Source of the DNA: Struthidea cinerea
Lineage: Eukaryota > Chordata > Aves > Passeriformes > Corcoracidae
Reading direction: 5' to 3'
Length of the DNA: 64,000 nt
NCBI GenBank assembly: GCA_013397865.1
Contig: VZTI01002650.1
Location: forward strand, 62,001 to 126,000
Shown piece after piece: positions 1-13,800 of this stretch. The notes under the pieces were generated by a model that saw nothing but the letters and a program-made list of their open reading frames with translations, did not search any database and was not told where the DNA came from. The position numbers and the translations under genes were made by a program. Each line of letters begins with the position of its first letter. Position 1 is the stretch's first letter.

Positions 1-3000
1 ACTTGTCCTATTCATAACATCTTTCCAAGGTCTGTATGAACCTCCGTGATTCAGAGTCACTGCTTTCATGAGACAAAGAGCTGCTTTAGCTGCTACTGCT
101 GCATTTTACAAACCACAGAAAGAAAAGCTCCAGGGATTTCAAAAGCCGTGGACTCGGCAGAGACTCCACAGTTTAATTTGTGAAGTGAGACAGCTGACAG
201 ATTACAAGCTCAATTTTACTTCACAGTCACTAAAGCCATGAATCTAGTGCTGTGTCACTTGAATCAGTGATGATTAATGAGTTTCAAGACCTTTAAAAGT
301 GCAAAGAGAAGTAGTTTAGAAAGGCAAGGCTTCACCTGGCATAGAAAAGAGACAAGACCTTGTTGCATGGTGACATGAGTCAGGTATTCTCCAGCACTGA
401 GGTAGGGCTGGAGTAAGGGTTACTGTGTTGAATGAGGATATAAGAATTTGAAACATTTCTTTTCCTGGAAATAGTTCACTGCTGTCATTTTAAAGAAAAG
501 TGGACTCCCCTAGGCATCCTAGAGAGCAGTTTTGCATCAAACGTTGCCTGGTGCATGAAAGTGAGAATCCCTTGGAGCAGTGAGCAGAGCAATGTGTCAA
601 GGAATGACAAATAATTGCTCAATATACATAGAAATAACTCCTGGGAATTTTTATCCAAAGCCTGCAGGATTCAGGCTGGAACTGCTGAGCAAGGCAGTCT
701 CCATTTTGACAAATACAGTGCATGTGTTAAGCAAGAAAAAGTGGATTCAGGAGCATCAAGTCTCAGACCCGTGATACTCAAGCGCATGATTCTGATGGGA
801 ATTGAGCGTATCCCATATTAGGCATAGAAGTACTCTCTTTTTTCACCACTAACCTACTATTTTGCAGCCAGTCTGTCCCATTTTGTTAAGCTGCTAAAGT
901 AAAATTTATTTCCTTCTTCGTCGTCTTGAAAAGAATTCATGTCAGTGGACAGGCAAGAGGACATTTCTCTGCATATGCCCCAAAGCTGTAGGTTACATTT
1001 ACTAGATTTGCATGTCTGTGGTTTCCAGTTAAGAGAAAATATAAAAGAGCAAGAAATGGACAGGACAGCTGTGGACCTTTGCACACAATTACAGAAAGAA
1101 GAACTGTGTCCTGGGATGTGGCTGATCCCACCTAGCAGCTGCAAAGATTTATTGCATCAGACATATTCCAGTAACACTAAAGATCATTTTCTCACTTAAA
1201 TCCATTGTTTTCTTTTGTTGAGGTGTTGGTTTAGTTCCACAGTTTCCATAAGCAGCTCTGTATCCAGCAGAAACAACATCTTGTAAAGCAATTTGCTGGC
1301 ACTGCCCTCTCTCTTTGAGCTGGTCTTTGTGGGCAGGGACTCCCAGAGATGCATCCAATGGAGAGGAAATGACTGTCCTTCCACACCTCCCCAGCCTGAC
1401 AGCGTACCCAAGGGCACTGACAGACACCTGCTGGACTCCTGACCACACAGGGACCGCCACACTCTCACTTCCAGTAAAGGGTTCCTGCTGTGTAGGATCA
1501 CACAACAGCACCAGAACATTGCATGTGCCTTTTGCTGAGTTGGCAGGAGAAACAAACTTATGCAAATCAGTTAAAAAAAAAAAACAAAACCAAAACCAAG
1601 CTGAAGACAGTGACCGTCTTAATTTACATCTTTTCCTACTTTGTGGAATCTCTATCTCCTTTTCACTAACCCTCAAGTGAGCAAAGAAGGAATTTCAAGA
1701 GTCCAGCTCTACATTAAAACATCAACAAAAGGCAATATTTGCACAGCATTGGCATTTTAGTTTCATCTTTACTATAGTTATATTTGAAGGAACTATTCTG
1801 TTCACTAGCAGCCTGCAGGTGGGATTGCAAGCAACTAGAATTCAAAACTCCATAGTATCAGTCAATCCACAAAATTAGGGCTATCATTTAAAAAATAAAT
1901 TAAAAACTAACAAGCAAAAGTGCATAAACTATTTATTTCTGAGAAAATATCCTACAAACCCGTGGTTTAACAACCATTAAACTGTTAGCATAAAAATAGG
2001 AAAGAATCTGATAAAATATATTCCTGACAATCGTTTAAGTCCTGTACTACATTTTGAATGGTTTCAAATATAGAAAAAAATCCAAACCTCACCTAAAATG
2101 AGTTTATTCAGTTTGCACCTTGTACAACTTTTATAGTTTATAATTGGACAAGTGTTGATGCATAAAGCTGTAATTCACCAGTGTTTATCACAATTTTTAT
2201 GAAAATAAATAAGTAAACATAGTGAGATGATACAAGCTGAGCATACAGAATTCATCCTAATTACATTTGGGCAGAGGAATTCAAGTAAACAGTCATACCA
2301 TGAAATTTTCATAAGAAAAGCAAACTGGAAGCAACACCCTCACCTAGTTCGCAGAGCAACTTCCTCCTGGTTTTAGCATTACTCCTATAAACCCATTGGC
2401 TGAAGTTACAAAATAAGATGTCTTAAGGCAAAAGTAAAATTAGTACGTACAAAAATGTTTCTTCATCATCTAGAATATAATAAGATGAATCTCCAGCTTT
2501 CCACTATGTCACCAAAGCAAGGACTCTTCACACTTTAATCTGAAAAAGTTAACCACTAGGTTCATTGTCCATTACTTGCCTGGTCAATGCAGCTTCAGCT
2601 TAACCAAGACACTGATTTTAGAAGGATATACCTTTCCCATCCCAGATACCTGCTTTTATTCAATGTCTGTGAAAACAGATGTGTACTTTTCTTCCTGGGC
2701 ATGAGCGAAACATTGTAGAAAGCCATCTTAAACCAGCCAGTTAATTTTTACATGGCTCAAATATGTGATGGATTGGGTCAGAAAAGTGACACATTCCCAT
2801 GTGTCTCCGTCACCAGAGGAGTTACAGACCTAACTGTGTTTGTCATCTTGTCCCATTAGGGTATGATTTAGTGTCCCACAACCCCAACAGAACTGTGCTG
2901 TATTTGATCAGCACAAAGGAATCCAGCCATATGTTGTGCATACAAGGATTTGAATTGTGAATTACATCAAATACCAGCATCCAGGTAGCATTTTATCTCT

Positions 3001-3980
3001 CCTCTTTAACTTCCCACATGCACAAGGAAGGCTGGCACTGCACACACTGGCACAGTGGTGAACACAAAAATAAGCTTTCATATATTCAAAGGCTGCCAGT
3101 CTCTCCACTTCTGAGATGAGGACTCTGTATCTCTCATTGCTGGTGTTAGTGATGACATCAGTATTTGCACTCCCAGCCCACTCTTACGGAGTCTCCACAG
3201 CGAAGTGGAAAAGGATCTCAGAAGCACCAACGCGCGTGGCTGCCCCTTCAGCTCAGGGGTAACATGGCAGCCCCTCAGGGAGCTGGGCATGCTGCTGCTC
3301 CCAGGTGATGCAGATGCACTTTGGTTTAGAAGTCAAGAAGAAACAGGGTGATAGGAAGAAGAGCTGGAGTCTCAGCATCCTTGCTCCTACACAGATCAAG
3401 CAGCTGATGTTTCCAGGGGAACACCCAAGTGGTCACAACTGCACTTTGGCTTGTGGCAGCGGGACCTGTTTCTGAAAGGGAAAGAAAAATGCCCCGTGTT
3501 AAAGTTTAGCTGGAGGAAATATTTGTTCTTATGACCTCAGTGGAATAAGAACCACATACATCATACACTGAGTCAACTGCTCAGCAACTGAGCAGGGGGC
3601 AGAAATTGTCCACTATTGTTCTAATTTGGAATGGACTTTGATTCCATTGTTTGTTTCATGACCACACATTAGAGGTGTTATTATTTCCACTTCCATGGAA
3701 AATGCTATGAATGAGGTAGCAACTCCCTAAGAAAAAAATATTATCTCACTCTTAATTTTTCCTTGGGTGGAGAAAGGGTTTAGAAACTTGTTTTTCTGAT
3801 GCACACTGAAAAACGCTTAGGAAATATCACCTAATTTTCAGGGCAGAAACGGGGAGCACTCAGTGCCTGCTACTGATAGCCTGTTAGCCTGTGTCCTTGA
3901 AAAATAACATGCTACAAGGAGAAAATGTGTCGTTCTGGAGTGTAGCTCCTCTATGTCTCAAAATGTCAGGAGTAATCAAT
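1..3980. other. Downstream flank of ASB9, no recognised gene
   Basis: AT-rich unique-looking sequence. No exon series, RNA gene or clear transposon was recognised. A 175-codon minus-strand open frame (1149-1676) is discussed as a finding but is not called a gene. Confidence 0.6.
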
Positions 3981-3981
3981 T

Positions 3982-3987
3982 TTAATG
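3982..3987 (-). promoter_or_regulatory. Candidate ASB9 poly(A) signal ATTAAA
   Basis: TTTAAT on the plus strand reads ATTAAA on the minus strand, about 0.7 kb after the ASB9 stop. It is the nearest plausible signal I noticed. The hexamer is common by chance, so this is only a candidate. Confidence 0.25.
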
Positions 3988-4695
3988 GATGATTAAAATC
4001 TTTTGCCCCACTATTATTGCACTGTAGGGAGCTGCCATCAGCAGTGACCTACTTGCTGTCATGGCAGAAATACTTGTTTCAGGTGCTGGCCTAAATGCAG
4101 ATGATTGTTGGTTGGTGCTTATCTATCTGCAGTGTGATACCCTTAGAAAATAAATATCTTCTGCCTTGCCTGCCAAGTGGGTTCAGTTGAGTTCCCTCCC
4201 CTGACCCGTGGTGGTGTGGGCACAGCCCTCACCCCTCACAGATGACAGGCACGTGAGCACTGCTTACAGAGAAAGCTCTCTGTAGCTCTCCCTGGTGTTT
4301 ACATTAAATGCTGTTAGTGCTCGGCTGGGATATGTGTTTTCTTTGGAAGGGTTTGTCAACCACAAGACCTTTGAAACTGTGCCAGAGAATTAAGAGATCT
4401 ATTTTAAAATGTTATGCTAATTTTCTGTGCTTTCAAGGGGGCTCTCACATCACATTTCCAAGCTTCACCATGCAACCACACAGGATTGTTTCTTTCCAAA
4501 TGGATTTGGTGGGGATGATGGCAGTGAGGACTGAGCAAGTTGGTCAGTCCTGTAATTCCTAGACCCAGACTTTACTAGAGACCGAAAATCACCATAAATT
4601 ATCATTGCAAACACTGGCAACACTAGTGATGAGAAAAGAATCAACAAACCTTGCTGTGTTTGTTATTAAAGGCACCATTTTGAACATGAAAAGGC

Positions 4696-4820
4696 TCAAA
4701 TGTGGAGAAGGAAATGTTTCAGCTCGTCTGGGAGGAGAAGTCCAGTTATTTTTTGATGCTGCTTGTATCCAAAGCACCTCCTGATGCACAGGCGGCACAA
4801 CTGCATCAAGGACAGTGGCC
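4696..4820 (-). CDS. ASB9: ASB9 coding exon 7 (SOCS box, stop)
   Basis: 125 bases encoding (G)PLSLMQLCRLCIRRCFGYK through LKHFLLHI and TGA at 4696-4698. This is the SOCS box: the BC box (SLMQLCRLCI) binds Elongin C and the C-terminal part binds CUL5. Acceptor TTTCTCCAG. It lies 3.1 kb from exon 6 and is identical in length to the ASB11 SOCS-box exon. Confidence 0.93.
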
Positions 4821-7800
4821 CTGGAGAAAGATCCAGGGAAGAGGTTACACACGTGGCTTTATAATGCCAAAACTATAAACCTGAAACAGCAGCTGTGCAT
4901 CACTGCTCCCCCCACCTCCTGCAACCCACGTCTCACTAGCCTTTCACTCTCAGCAGTGAAAAGTCAGACCTGCATCCCCCAAAGGACACCTGCCCACCTG
5001 CAATCCAGTCCATGCCTAGTCACTCTGTCATTACTCAACTGGCATCAGCAGCAGCAGTCTTTCCCTTTTAAGCTGCACAAATGTTTGTACTGTCTGAAAA
5101 GAGATGATTGATGCTACTTTAAAAGCCCTTCTCTCCTCTCAGTCCCCCAGTGAGATCAAAATTTTCAGTTCACTGCTTCCTTGAGGCATATTTCATAACA
5201 GTGATGAACAAAAAGCAAAAGAAACACTATGCAGTTCTTTATTTAAACCTTCCACCTTAACCAGTCCCATGTTGGTAGATGGGAGCCCTGTTGAAGAATC
5301 TTTGTCACTTTATAAAAAATCCAAGTATAATAGCATTATACACTGGTCTGGGTCACTTCTTTTCAGGAAGAGGAAGATCCTATGTGAAGTTTTACCTGCG
5401 GCACCGGTCAGTGTCCAACCCTCCAGAGCATTGTTTGCACAGGGGTGATGAGTGTGTAAGGTGGACGGGGCTGTAGGAGGGCAGGTAAGAGGATGGGCAC
5501 TGATGAGGGGGTTGGATGCAGGGAGTGGGGAGGACATGAGAGGAGACACTGCAGAAAGAGACAGGGAGCTGAGTGAGCTGGTAGGGGACAGCTTAGGTGC
5601 CCTTCTCCTGCAGAGCAGAGGGAAGGAAGGGAGGCCACAACAAAAATGTGGTGAGGTGGTGGCTTTGATCAGCTTTTGAGACTTCCCTCAAGGGAAGGAC
5701 ACCACATTTCCAGCAGCTCTGCAAGGCTGAAAACTGCTCTGCTATCGCAAGGGCCATGCAAAGGGCTACACCCTTCTGCTAGGAGCCAGTTTATGAGTTG
5801 TTACCCTGTTCTTGGGTACAAAACAGGGCATATGAGGCTAGTTAAACTATTGCAGTATCACACTGCACTTGTGCTTGACTCTGATCCCCCAGACAAATGC
5901 TCTGCCTGCAAACATCTCATTTAAAAAAAAAAAAGCTTCCATAAAAGAAAAAACAACCAAACCCAAAACATGAAGACTTATTCAAAACACAAGCAGTGAC
6001 ACTACACTGGAAAATATTTAGCAAATGCAAGCACACTGTTCAAAAACACAGGACATTTTTGGAGCATTCACTAACTCTCCCACTCACACATAGGACTGTC
6101 CCTGAGATGTAAGCAGGGCATGGCGTGGTCCAGCAGCATGGTGAACTGCTAGGAAGGGAACCACCACATGTACTACACCTGCTCTGGGCTGGTCCTGGGA
6201 GGGCGACTGGGTCAGCACAATCACCAGCTCTTCTCCAAACACACTCTCTGCAGCCTGCCTGGACATGGGCTGCAGGGTTCCAGCGGCTGGGGTGGGGGGG
6301 AGAGGAACCTTGTATGGGAGCAGGGCCCGAGAGCAGCTCTTCCACCACTGTCCTAGATCTCAATTGTTCAGCCAGCCAAAGAAGCCAGACATCAGCTGTC
6401 CACAGGCATGACCCCACTCAGAGAGGGGCGTGTTGGAGAACAACAGAAAAACACTATTCCGCAGGAAAATTCCCTTCAGGCATTTATTGTTTCTGATTTT
6501 GATTGCTGTATTTCACTTAGAAAAGTTCCTCACTGCCCATGCTGTCAGCTCAGCCCGAGCAGCATTTCTCAGGCCAGCTCCACAGGGTGTGTCTGAAATG
6601 TCTTTCTATCTCGAATAAACAGGACACATGCAGTGCCACAGGACTCAGAAATCAAATGCAGCAGGGACTGGAACTCAAAAAGATCACTGCTCTGTGTGCC
6701 ACAGATCAGGCTGGGAAACTAAATATATGTTGCTCATGCACAACATGCACAGCACCGTTGTTTCCATGCTACTTTCGTGTTATTATTTCAAGCAGGGCCA
6801 ATTCATCACTTTGTTATTCCAATTTTACCTTTCTATGGCAACAATCTCATCAATATGTAACTGGCATGGACCACACCATCACCAATTTGTTTAAACAATG
6901 AAAATCCAGATTATTTAGTAATGTGTATAGCTTGCTGACTGAATGAGAAAATCTAAAGAAGAGCACAAGTACAAAAATGAGTAGACACTAGAGATCTTAT
7001 TCTAATTTCCCTCAATAATAGTAAGCAGCATTTCTCTCCATATTTCATTAAAGATTTCATAATCAATAAAATAAAATTATCTGGAACTATTTAATTTACA
7101 AGTACAAAATAGACACTTCCTAATGTTTAAGCTTATGGTTTGATACTGCTGTATCATGCAGCACATAAGGTTGGTCTTTAAAGAAAGTCTAGTGTATAAA
7201 TTAATATAAACATATAATTCCTTATATCATTCCTGCGCCATTTTCCTTAATGTCCAAAAAAGAAAAAAATCATACAGTGTTTCATTTTAAAAATACTTTT
7301 GCATCTATGTAAAAGCTTGGCCCAAGAATAAGAGTAAAGGGCAAAGAATTAAAAAACAAGTTCTTTAATATACTTTTTTTAGTATTACGTGCATTCAAAT
7401 GTTTAGCGTTGCAAATCTGCATCTATGCCTTTGTGCTGAGACAAACCTGACCATCGGCATACTGTGTAACCAGAGATCCCAGATCTCACCCTCACTACCT
7501 AGCCTCAATTCCCATCAGAGGTGATTTGCTGCCTGCGTTTGTCAGCACATTCTATAGAACACTCCTGGGCCTACTGCTGTCTGACACAAGGGAACTGACA
7601 GATTCTCACTAAATTCAATGTTTTAGGTAATGAAAAATCTACCATTAATTTCTAAGGAGTCTTTCGCTTGTTTATTCACCCTGAACTCTATTTTGCATTA
7701 TATGGCAAGCTCCATACGATTGCTTCCTGATGCAGTAGATTCAAAATCTGGAGGTTCAAGATGGGTTATTTTTCTTACCATTAGAAAGCTAGTGCACCAC

Positions 7801-10800
7801 TGTATTCTGGCACTTGAACACTGTCCCTATGTCAGTGAATGGAGGCAGGCTGAGTTATTCCCAGTTTTCTAGTGCTAGCAGTCTGGAATAGCATAGCCTT
7901 GTGCAATAGTCTGTGTGGGGTTTCCCTAACACAAGCTCTAAGGGGCACCTTCTCTCTGCAGGAATAGTTGGCCCACAGGGCTGCCAGGTGGGACCAGCTC
8001 CACTGGCCTCTTGTTTTCAGCATTCTTCACCCAAATGTCTGCTCCAAAGTCAACGAGCAGCTTCACCAGCTCCACACTGCAATTCCTGGCAGCCATGTGC
8101 AGAGGGGAGTCCAGGCCCTTGCCACTGTTCACATTTGCTCCTGAACAACAAGAGAAGACAAAGAATAATGACAAAGAACAATCACTATACAGTAGCCTGT
8201 TTTCATTCACTGCACTAGCTGCTATTTCTCTGAATAACACACAAGTGCTGTAGCCTGCACCCAGAGGTGGACTCCTTTGCAGGGCGGCTTGGTGCTCCAA
8301 TTTGCACAAGTACAACTCTCACTGGTTGAGAAGCAGTGGGGTTGTGACTAAGAAAACGATCCCAGAGGAACAGTGCATGAGGAAGTCCTTCACCCACAGC
8401 CCAGTCCATGGATATCTTGAAGCAGGACAAAGATGTGGTTCCGCCTATGGCCCACCTTTGCCTCCCATCCCTTAAAATACATGCAGGATTTCAACATGCT
8501 CTGTATTGGAGGCTTAAGCTGGTGGGATTTCCAAATGCCAAAGTATCTGTTAGGGAAAAAATGCGAGGATGGAAAAGTTCTAGAGGCCCTTAGTAGAAGA
8601 GGGCATAAACACTCCTGATGAGAGTTCCCCCATTCATTACCCTGGAATAATGGCTCCTAAAACACCCTAAGAAAGGTGAGCTGCAGAACTGATTCAGAAC
8701 TATTTATAATGTGTTTATAGTACACATTCCCATATATAAGAGGCAGCAAAAAAAAATTAGTAGAAAAAAGAAAATAGTTGCCAAACATTTAAAATTTAGA
8801 TTCATTTGTATTTGACTTCTTCTCAAAAAAGGTCATTGTACTAAACAGTGATCTACCTACAAGGTGATATATATGATTTTTGCTTGTTTTTTCTAAAGTA
8901 GGTTTGTTGATCCATCATTTTTGCACCAGCTATGTGGCTACTTTAGGTTACCTGGCCCCTTTTGCTAGAAGAACTGTACTGTTGTGGATAACAAGAAACA
9001 GTTTTGTGTAATTATCCAAGTGTTTAGACTTACAGCTAGGTTTGTGTGATGCAAAGGATATAGTACTGAACCTTCCTCTGTGTTGGAAGTGTCTCGAACT
9101 TTTTATGAACTCATTGGAAATTAAAACATGTTTGCAGAAATACTATGTAAAAGTGGCTGAGCCAATTGTTTTGGGTAAAGAGGGAGTAAAAGAAAAAAAT
9201 GAAATTTCTTCCTGTCCACTTCAAATAACTGCAGCACCACATGCACGGACACTGGAAAGAATAGTTTGTTACAGGCACAATCAGCCATGTGAAATCCAGG
9301 ATCACCCATCATTTTGTTGGGAGCTATAAAGCTGAATTCCTGGGTCAGGAAGGCCCTAATCACCCTGCTACCACATTTAACCCAGGACTGCTATTAGGAG
9401 TGAAACATCACCTGGTCCCAAAGCAGGAGCTCCTCTAAACCTTTGATGCAAAGATAAACCAAAGATAGATGTTGCAGGAAACGAAAGTACCCCATTCTTT
9501 ATTTTTGTTTTTACCTGACTCAAGCAGCTTCTTGGCACAGTTCAGTTGCTGGTTCTCACACGCTACATAAAGAGGAGTACCCAGGTGCTTGATGTTGTGA
9601 TCTATATTTGCCCCACGGGATGCAAGGAGTTCGACACATTGCACATGACCTTAAAAGGGATAAAGGAACAGTCAACTCACAGAAATCAGGCTTTTTTTTT
9701 CAGCAAATTCTCTGTTGCAGCAGGGTAGTCTGGCAAAGATTCAATGTTTTGTCAAGAGATGGTAGTGTAATAACTTTCATCCACTCCAGTGGATCCAGCC
9801 AGCAAAAGAGGAGCTGCAAAGCCACGTTCAGGAAAACAGGCTAAAGCCTCACAGGCTAAAGCCCTCACATTTTATCTGACTCATTTCAGATGTCTATTGA
9901 AGATGAGATGAATCACTCTGTGTTTCTCTCCACTCCTTTTGAAGATCAGCCAGATTTCTCCCTCAAATATCCACATTGTAGGCAGCTGACTTGGACAATG
10001 CATCCCCTTCCAGGTGTCACCCTGTGAACTCAGAGGATCTGACAGCTGAGCTGACCTGCCCTTGATGAGCAAGAGGGGTGGGAAGAACCGCACCCCTCAT
10101 GATGAGGCCAATTAGCAAGGCATTTTACATGACCCAAAACAAGAAAATTATCTTCTTTATCTCTCTCTTCCACTTCAATACGCTGCTAGCAACATGGAAA
10201 GGAGAGCTGATGCCTGTGGGGTTACCTCTCTTAGCAGCTTCATGGATGGGGGATGCCAGGTCACAGGGTGGTTGTAGGCTGGCTCCATGCTCCAGCAGTA
10301 AATTCAAGCAAGCCACACTGCCACTGACACAAGTGTTGAACAACGGTGTGTGCCAGTCAACAGTCACTCCATTCACCTGGGGGAAAATAACACAATCAGG
10401 CATTTTTTTTTTGTCTTCTCGTTATTTCAGAATTGATGACAATTAACCAGTTTCTCAGCAGAAAATAGGGTTCTCAATATTTTTTATTTAATTCCATGCT
10501 GGAACTCCCCACTGCTTCTGAAGACTACAAATTTTCATTAAAATGATCATTTAAAAAGTATTTTTTTAAATTGTCCCCAAATCTTTCTTACTGAAAAAAA
10601 AAAAATTGATCAGTGCCACTCCAGGGTCTCTCAGGAGTTACCAAGCTAAATGTATGCCCATTTCTCAGTTATCTTAGCTGAAACACACCTACCCATAGCC
10701 CTCTCCTGAAACAGTCCATTTTTGGCTGAAAGTGTGCAGCCCTTCCTTATTTTTAATGGGTTTTTTTTAATTTTAAACTGAAAAGTAGCATATGGTAAGG

Positions 10801-13800
10801 TAACATATGTATGAATTAATTTTCTTATTCATTATAATTTTGATGTTAGCTTGAAAAGTAGGGGCCATGAGACACCATTTCACCGTTTTACTTGAATCTT
10901 GTTTCCATTTTCTTCCCATTTTATTGTCAGGTGATCTTAACATTCCTATGCCTCTACTCTAGACTCTGCATATTGATACCAATAAGATTCATGTGTGCAT
11001 AAAATAAAACACACCCTTAACTGCTGCAGGATTATAAATCCTTTGCAAGATGAACTTCCCCTCGTTCTTGTAAAAGATGAGAACATTTCATCCTCATCTA
11101 AAGAACAATAATAACTGCTGCTTAGATCTGTGCCTTTTGGATTGCTTTATTAGGAAGTGCATTTCATAAGTACCTTAAGCAGAGCTAAGTACAGAGTGTA
11201 AATCACAGAGATATTCTGCCATGACATCACTTAGCATGAAAGTGTGGTAATACACCGTACTAACACTAGAGACAGTGGTCTGTCCATCACATAGTCACCT
11301 GAGCACCATGTTTTAACAGGACACTGGCACAGGCAGCGTGACCTCCTAGGCAGGCTTCATGAAGAGGAGACACCTGGTCTGCTGTAACAAGATTGACATC
11401 GCTCCCCTGATAAGAAATGGAAAATACCATTACAACCACTACTAAAACCCCCATATAAAAACCAACAATAAAAAAAAATCCCTTTTGTCTTTAACGCTTT
11501 ATGTAATCAGACCTTCCTCAACTGCCTAGAGCTATTCATCTCAAAAAGTAAGCAGATGAAGAGGATGAAGGGGCTGTGATGTTTTGGCTGGAGTGGATAC
11601 TGGCACAGCATACCCGAGGTCATGCCTTCTACTCACTGATAATCAGCACAGAAAGTTTAGTGGACTGTCCAGTGGGACAATACATCCTGTTAGGAACTCA
11701 GCACGATTTGTTTTCTACTACACTGTGGATAGCAAAGTCTGTAATAAAAGAAAATGATTGCTACTAGAGTTCTTGTCAGGGTCATGACTGCTGCCTTTTT
11801 CTATCACCGCTCAAGCCTTCTGACCTCCTGCCCACTGAGTCTGTGGTTGTTTGACTGGGCTGAATCCTGAAATGCTCTTGAAGTATTTTCTGCTCTTTGC
11901 CTCAAGGCACCCAGTGATAGAAAGAAATGCATTAGAAACATTGGTTTGATTATACAAGATCTTTCATTTCTAGCAATCTTGATGCTCCAGAAGACTAAGC
12001 TGGAAGAGTCTCCAATGCCCCCTTCCCTTTTCATCAACTTCATAGGTTAAACCCAAAGATTTTGAAGAAACAAAGCAGTGAGGTTCAGAAATCACTTCTA
12101 CCTATCCCTGACCTTCTGAAGTGGGACCACGGCCCTGGGATACACTCAGGCACTTCAGAAACAAATGTCTGGGTGCCTGAATTGAAGCCTCAACCAGACC
12201 CATGCCTGGGTCCAGAGCTGGCCCTCAGCGGGGTCACCAAAAACTGCTCACAGGCACGCACAGGAGCTGCAGAGGAGCTGCTCTCAGCCATGCAGAGATC
12301 CCAGTGATCAGCATCCCATTTCCTGTACCAGAGTTAAAGTATCGCCCAAGATAGTCAAATCATCATCAAATTAGTGCACAAAGCTTGTGCTGGGCAAGGA
12401 ACTGATTGCAGAAACAAAAAAGCCTGTTACATGCAGATTTCACTATGGCCTGGTTAACAGGATTTTCTCATCCTGGAAGTTTCACAGTAAAGCACGGACC
12501 ACATTCATCCACTGAACAAACCCTGCAGAGACCACATGAACCCAGCGAAGAGGTACCTGTTCGATGAGTTTCTTCAGAGAAAGCAGACGCCCATGGATAG
12601 AGGCCTCGTGCAAAGGAGACCAGTCTGAAACAAAGTCTGTATAAAAACAAAGACAGGAAAAAGGCTAAAAACTCTATTTCACTAGCATACTTTACTTCAA
12701 CTGTGTGACCTCTCTTCTTTATTTGGGCTGCCAAGATTTCTTTGGAGCAGATGCTCTGAGGGAGACAGACAAGAAGATGGTTTCTCTCTGGGTGTGTTTT
12801 TAACTCCTCCCATGTTTGCACTGCGCAGCTGCGCTCCCCTTCAGAAGACAGGAAAGGGCTTTGCAGAACATCACCTGGCTCTGGCTGAGCTTGTCCCTCT
12901 CTGTGAATTATTTCCAGTGCCTTTGTTTTCACAAGCTTATTACATTCTACCAATTAATCTCAAAAGGAATATGTTTTGAAGAGGGTTTGGCTGATCAGTC
13001 ATTTACCCCTGCTCAGAGCTGGACTAGAGTCAACAACACTTGGCAAGAGAAGGGACCAAAGTACAAGGAGACAAATTGTGCTACCTGCTGATTTTGTCTT
13101 TCAGTTTTCAGTGTCTGGCATGAGTGGTGCATTTTAAGTAACAGGTGTGTTCTCTGCATTGTTGAAACCACAAAGTGAAGTACAGCACATATACACTGTG
13201 GAATATTAATAGAGAGAGATCTTCAGTATTACAGATTTTATGGTTCAGAGCCAACTGACAGCAATAATCCCTCTGGGAGATATTTACATCCCAGCATTCA
13301 AAACACAGTGCCTATTCTATGTCAATGACCCAGGTTCCCCCTGGGAAGGACGGGAAGCCTTTACAGGGGGCACTTCACACAACTTCCTGTGGAAAGACAT
13401 TTTGCTGCTCTCTGGAGATGTCCCACTCTCCTTCCACTAACTACAGAGAAAACTCCAGTGACCAAGTTGCTGGCTGAGTTGCTGAGGTTCTCAGGGACTA
13501 TAACAGAGCACATGCATGGAATGGAATCCTTAACAGCGAGAAGTCTGCCTTCAGCAAAAAACCCTAATTAGTCACTGTAATTCTTTAAAATAATGTTTAC
13601 ATATAAGCTGATGATCATAGAGGTTTTAAATATAAAGAATGTATATTTAAACTAGATATAAAAATGAGATGGTGAAATAATGGAACAGGTTGACTAGAGA
13701 GGTGGTAGATGTCCCATTCCTGGAAAGATTCAAGGTCAAGTTGGATGGGGCTCAGGGCAACCTGGTCTAGTGGAAGGTCTTCCTGCTCATTGCAGGGGTG

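Noticed and set aside
3078..3290. Candidate ASB9 last exon containing SLWRLRKSGLGVQ
   Set aside because: It faintly resembles a SOCS box, but the rest does not match. The true SOCS-box exon is at 4696-4820 with the right acceptor, phase and length.
6040..6500. Overlapping frames of about 120 codons on both strands in ASB9 intron 6
   Set aside because: Locally GC-rich sequence, no recognised family, and no splice structure consistent with ASB9.
12468..12953. 161-codon minus-strand frame overlapping ASB9 exon 2
   Set aside because: It is in a different frame from the conserved ankyrin exon 12557-12624 and has no homology of its own.
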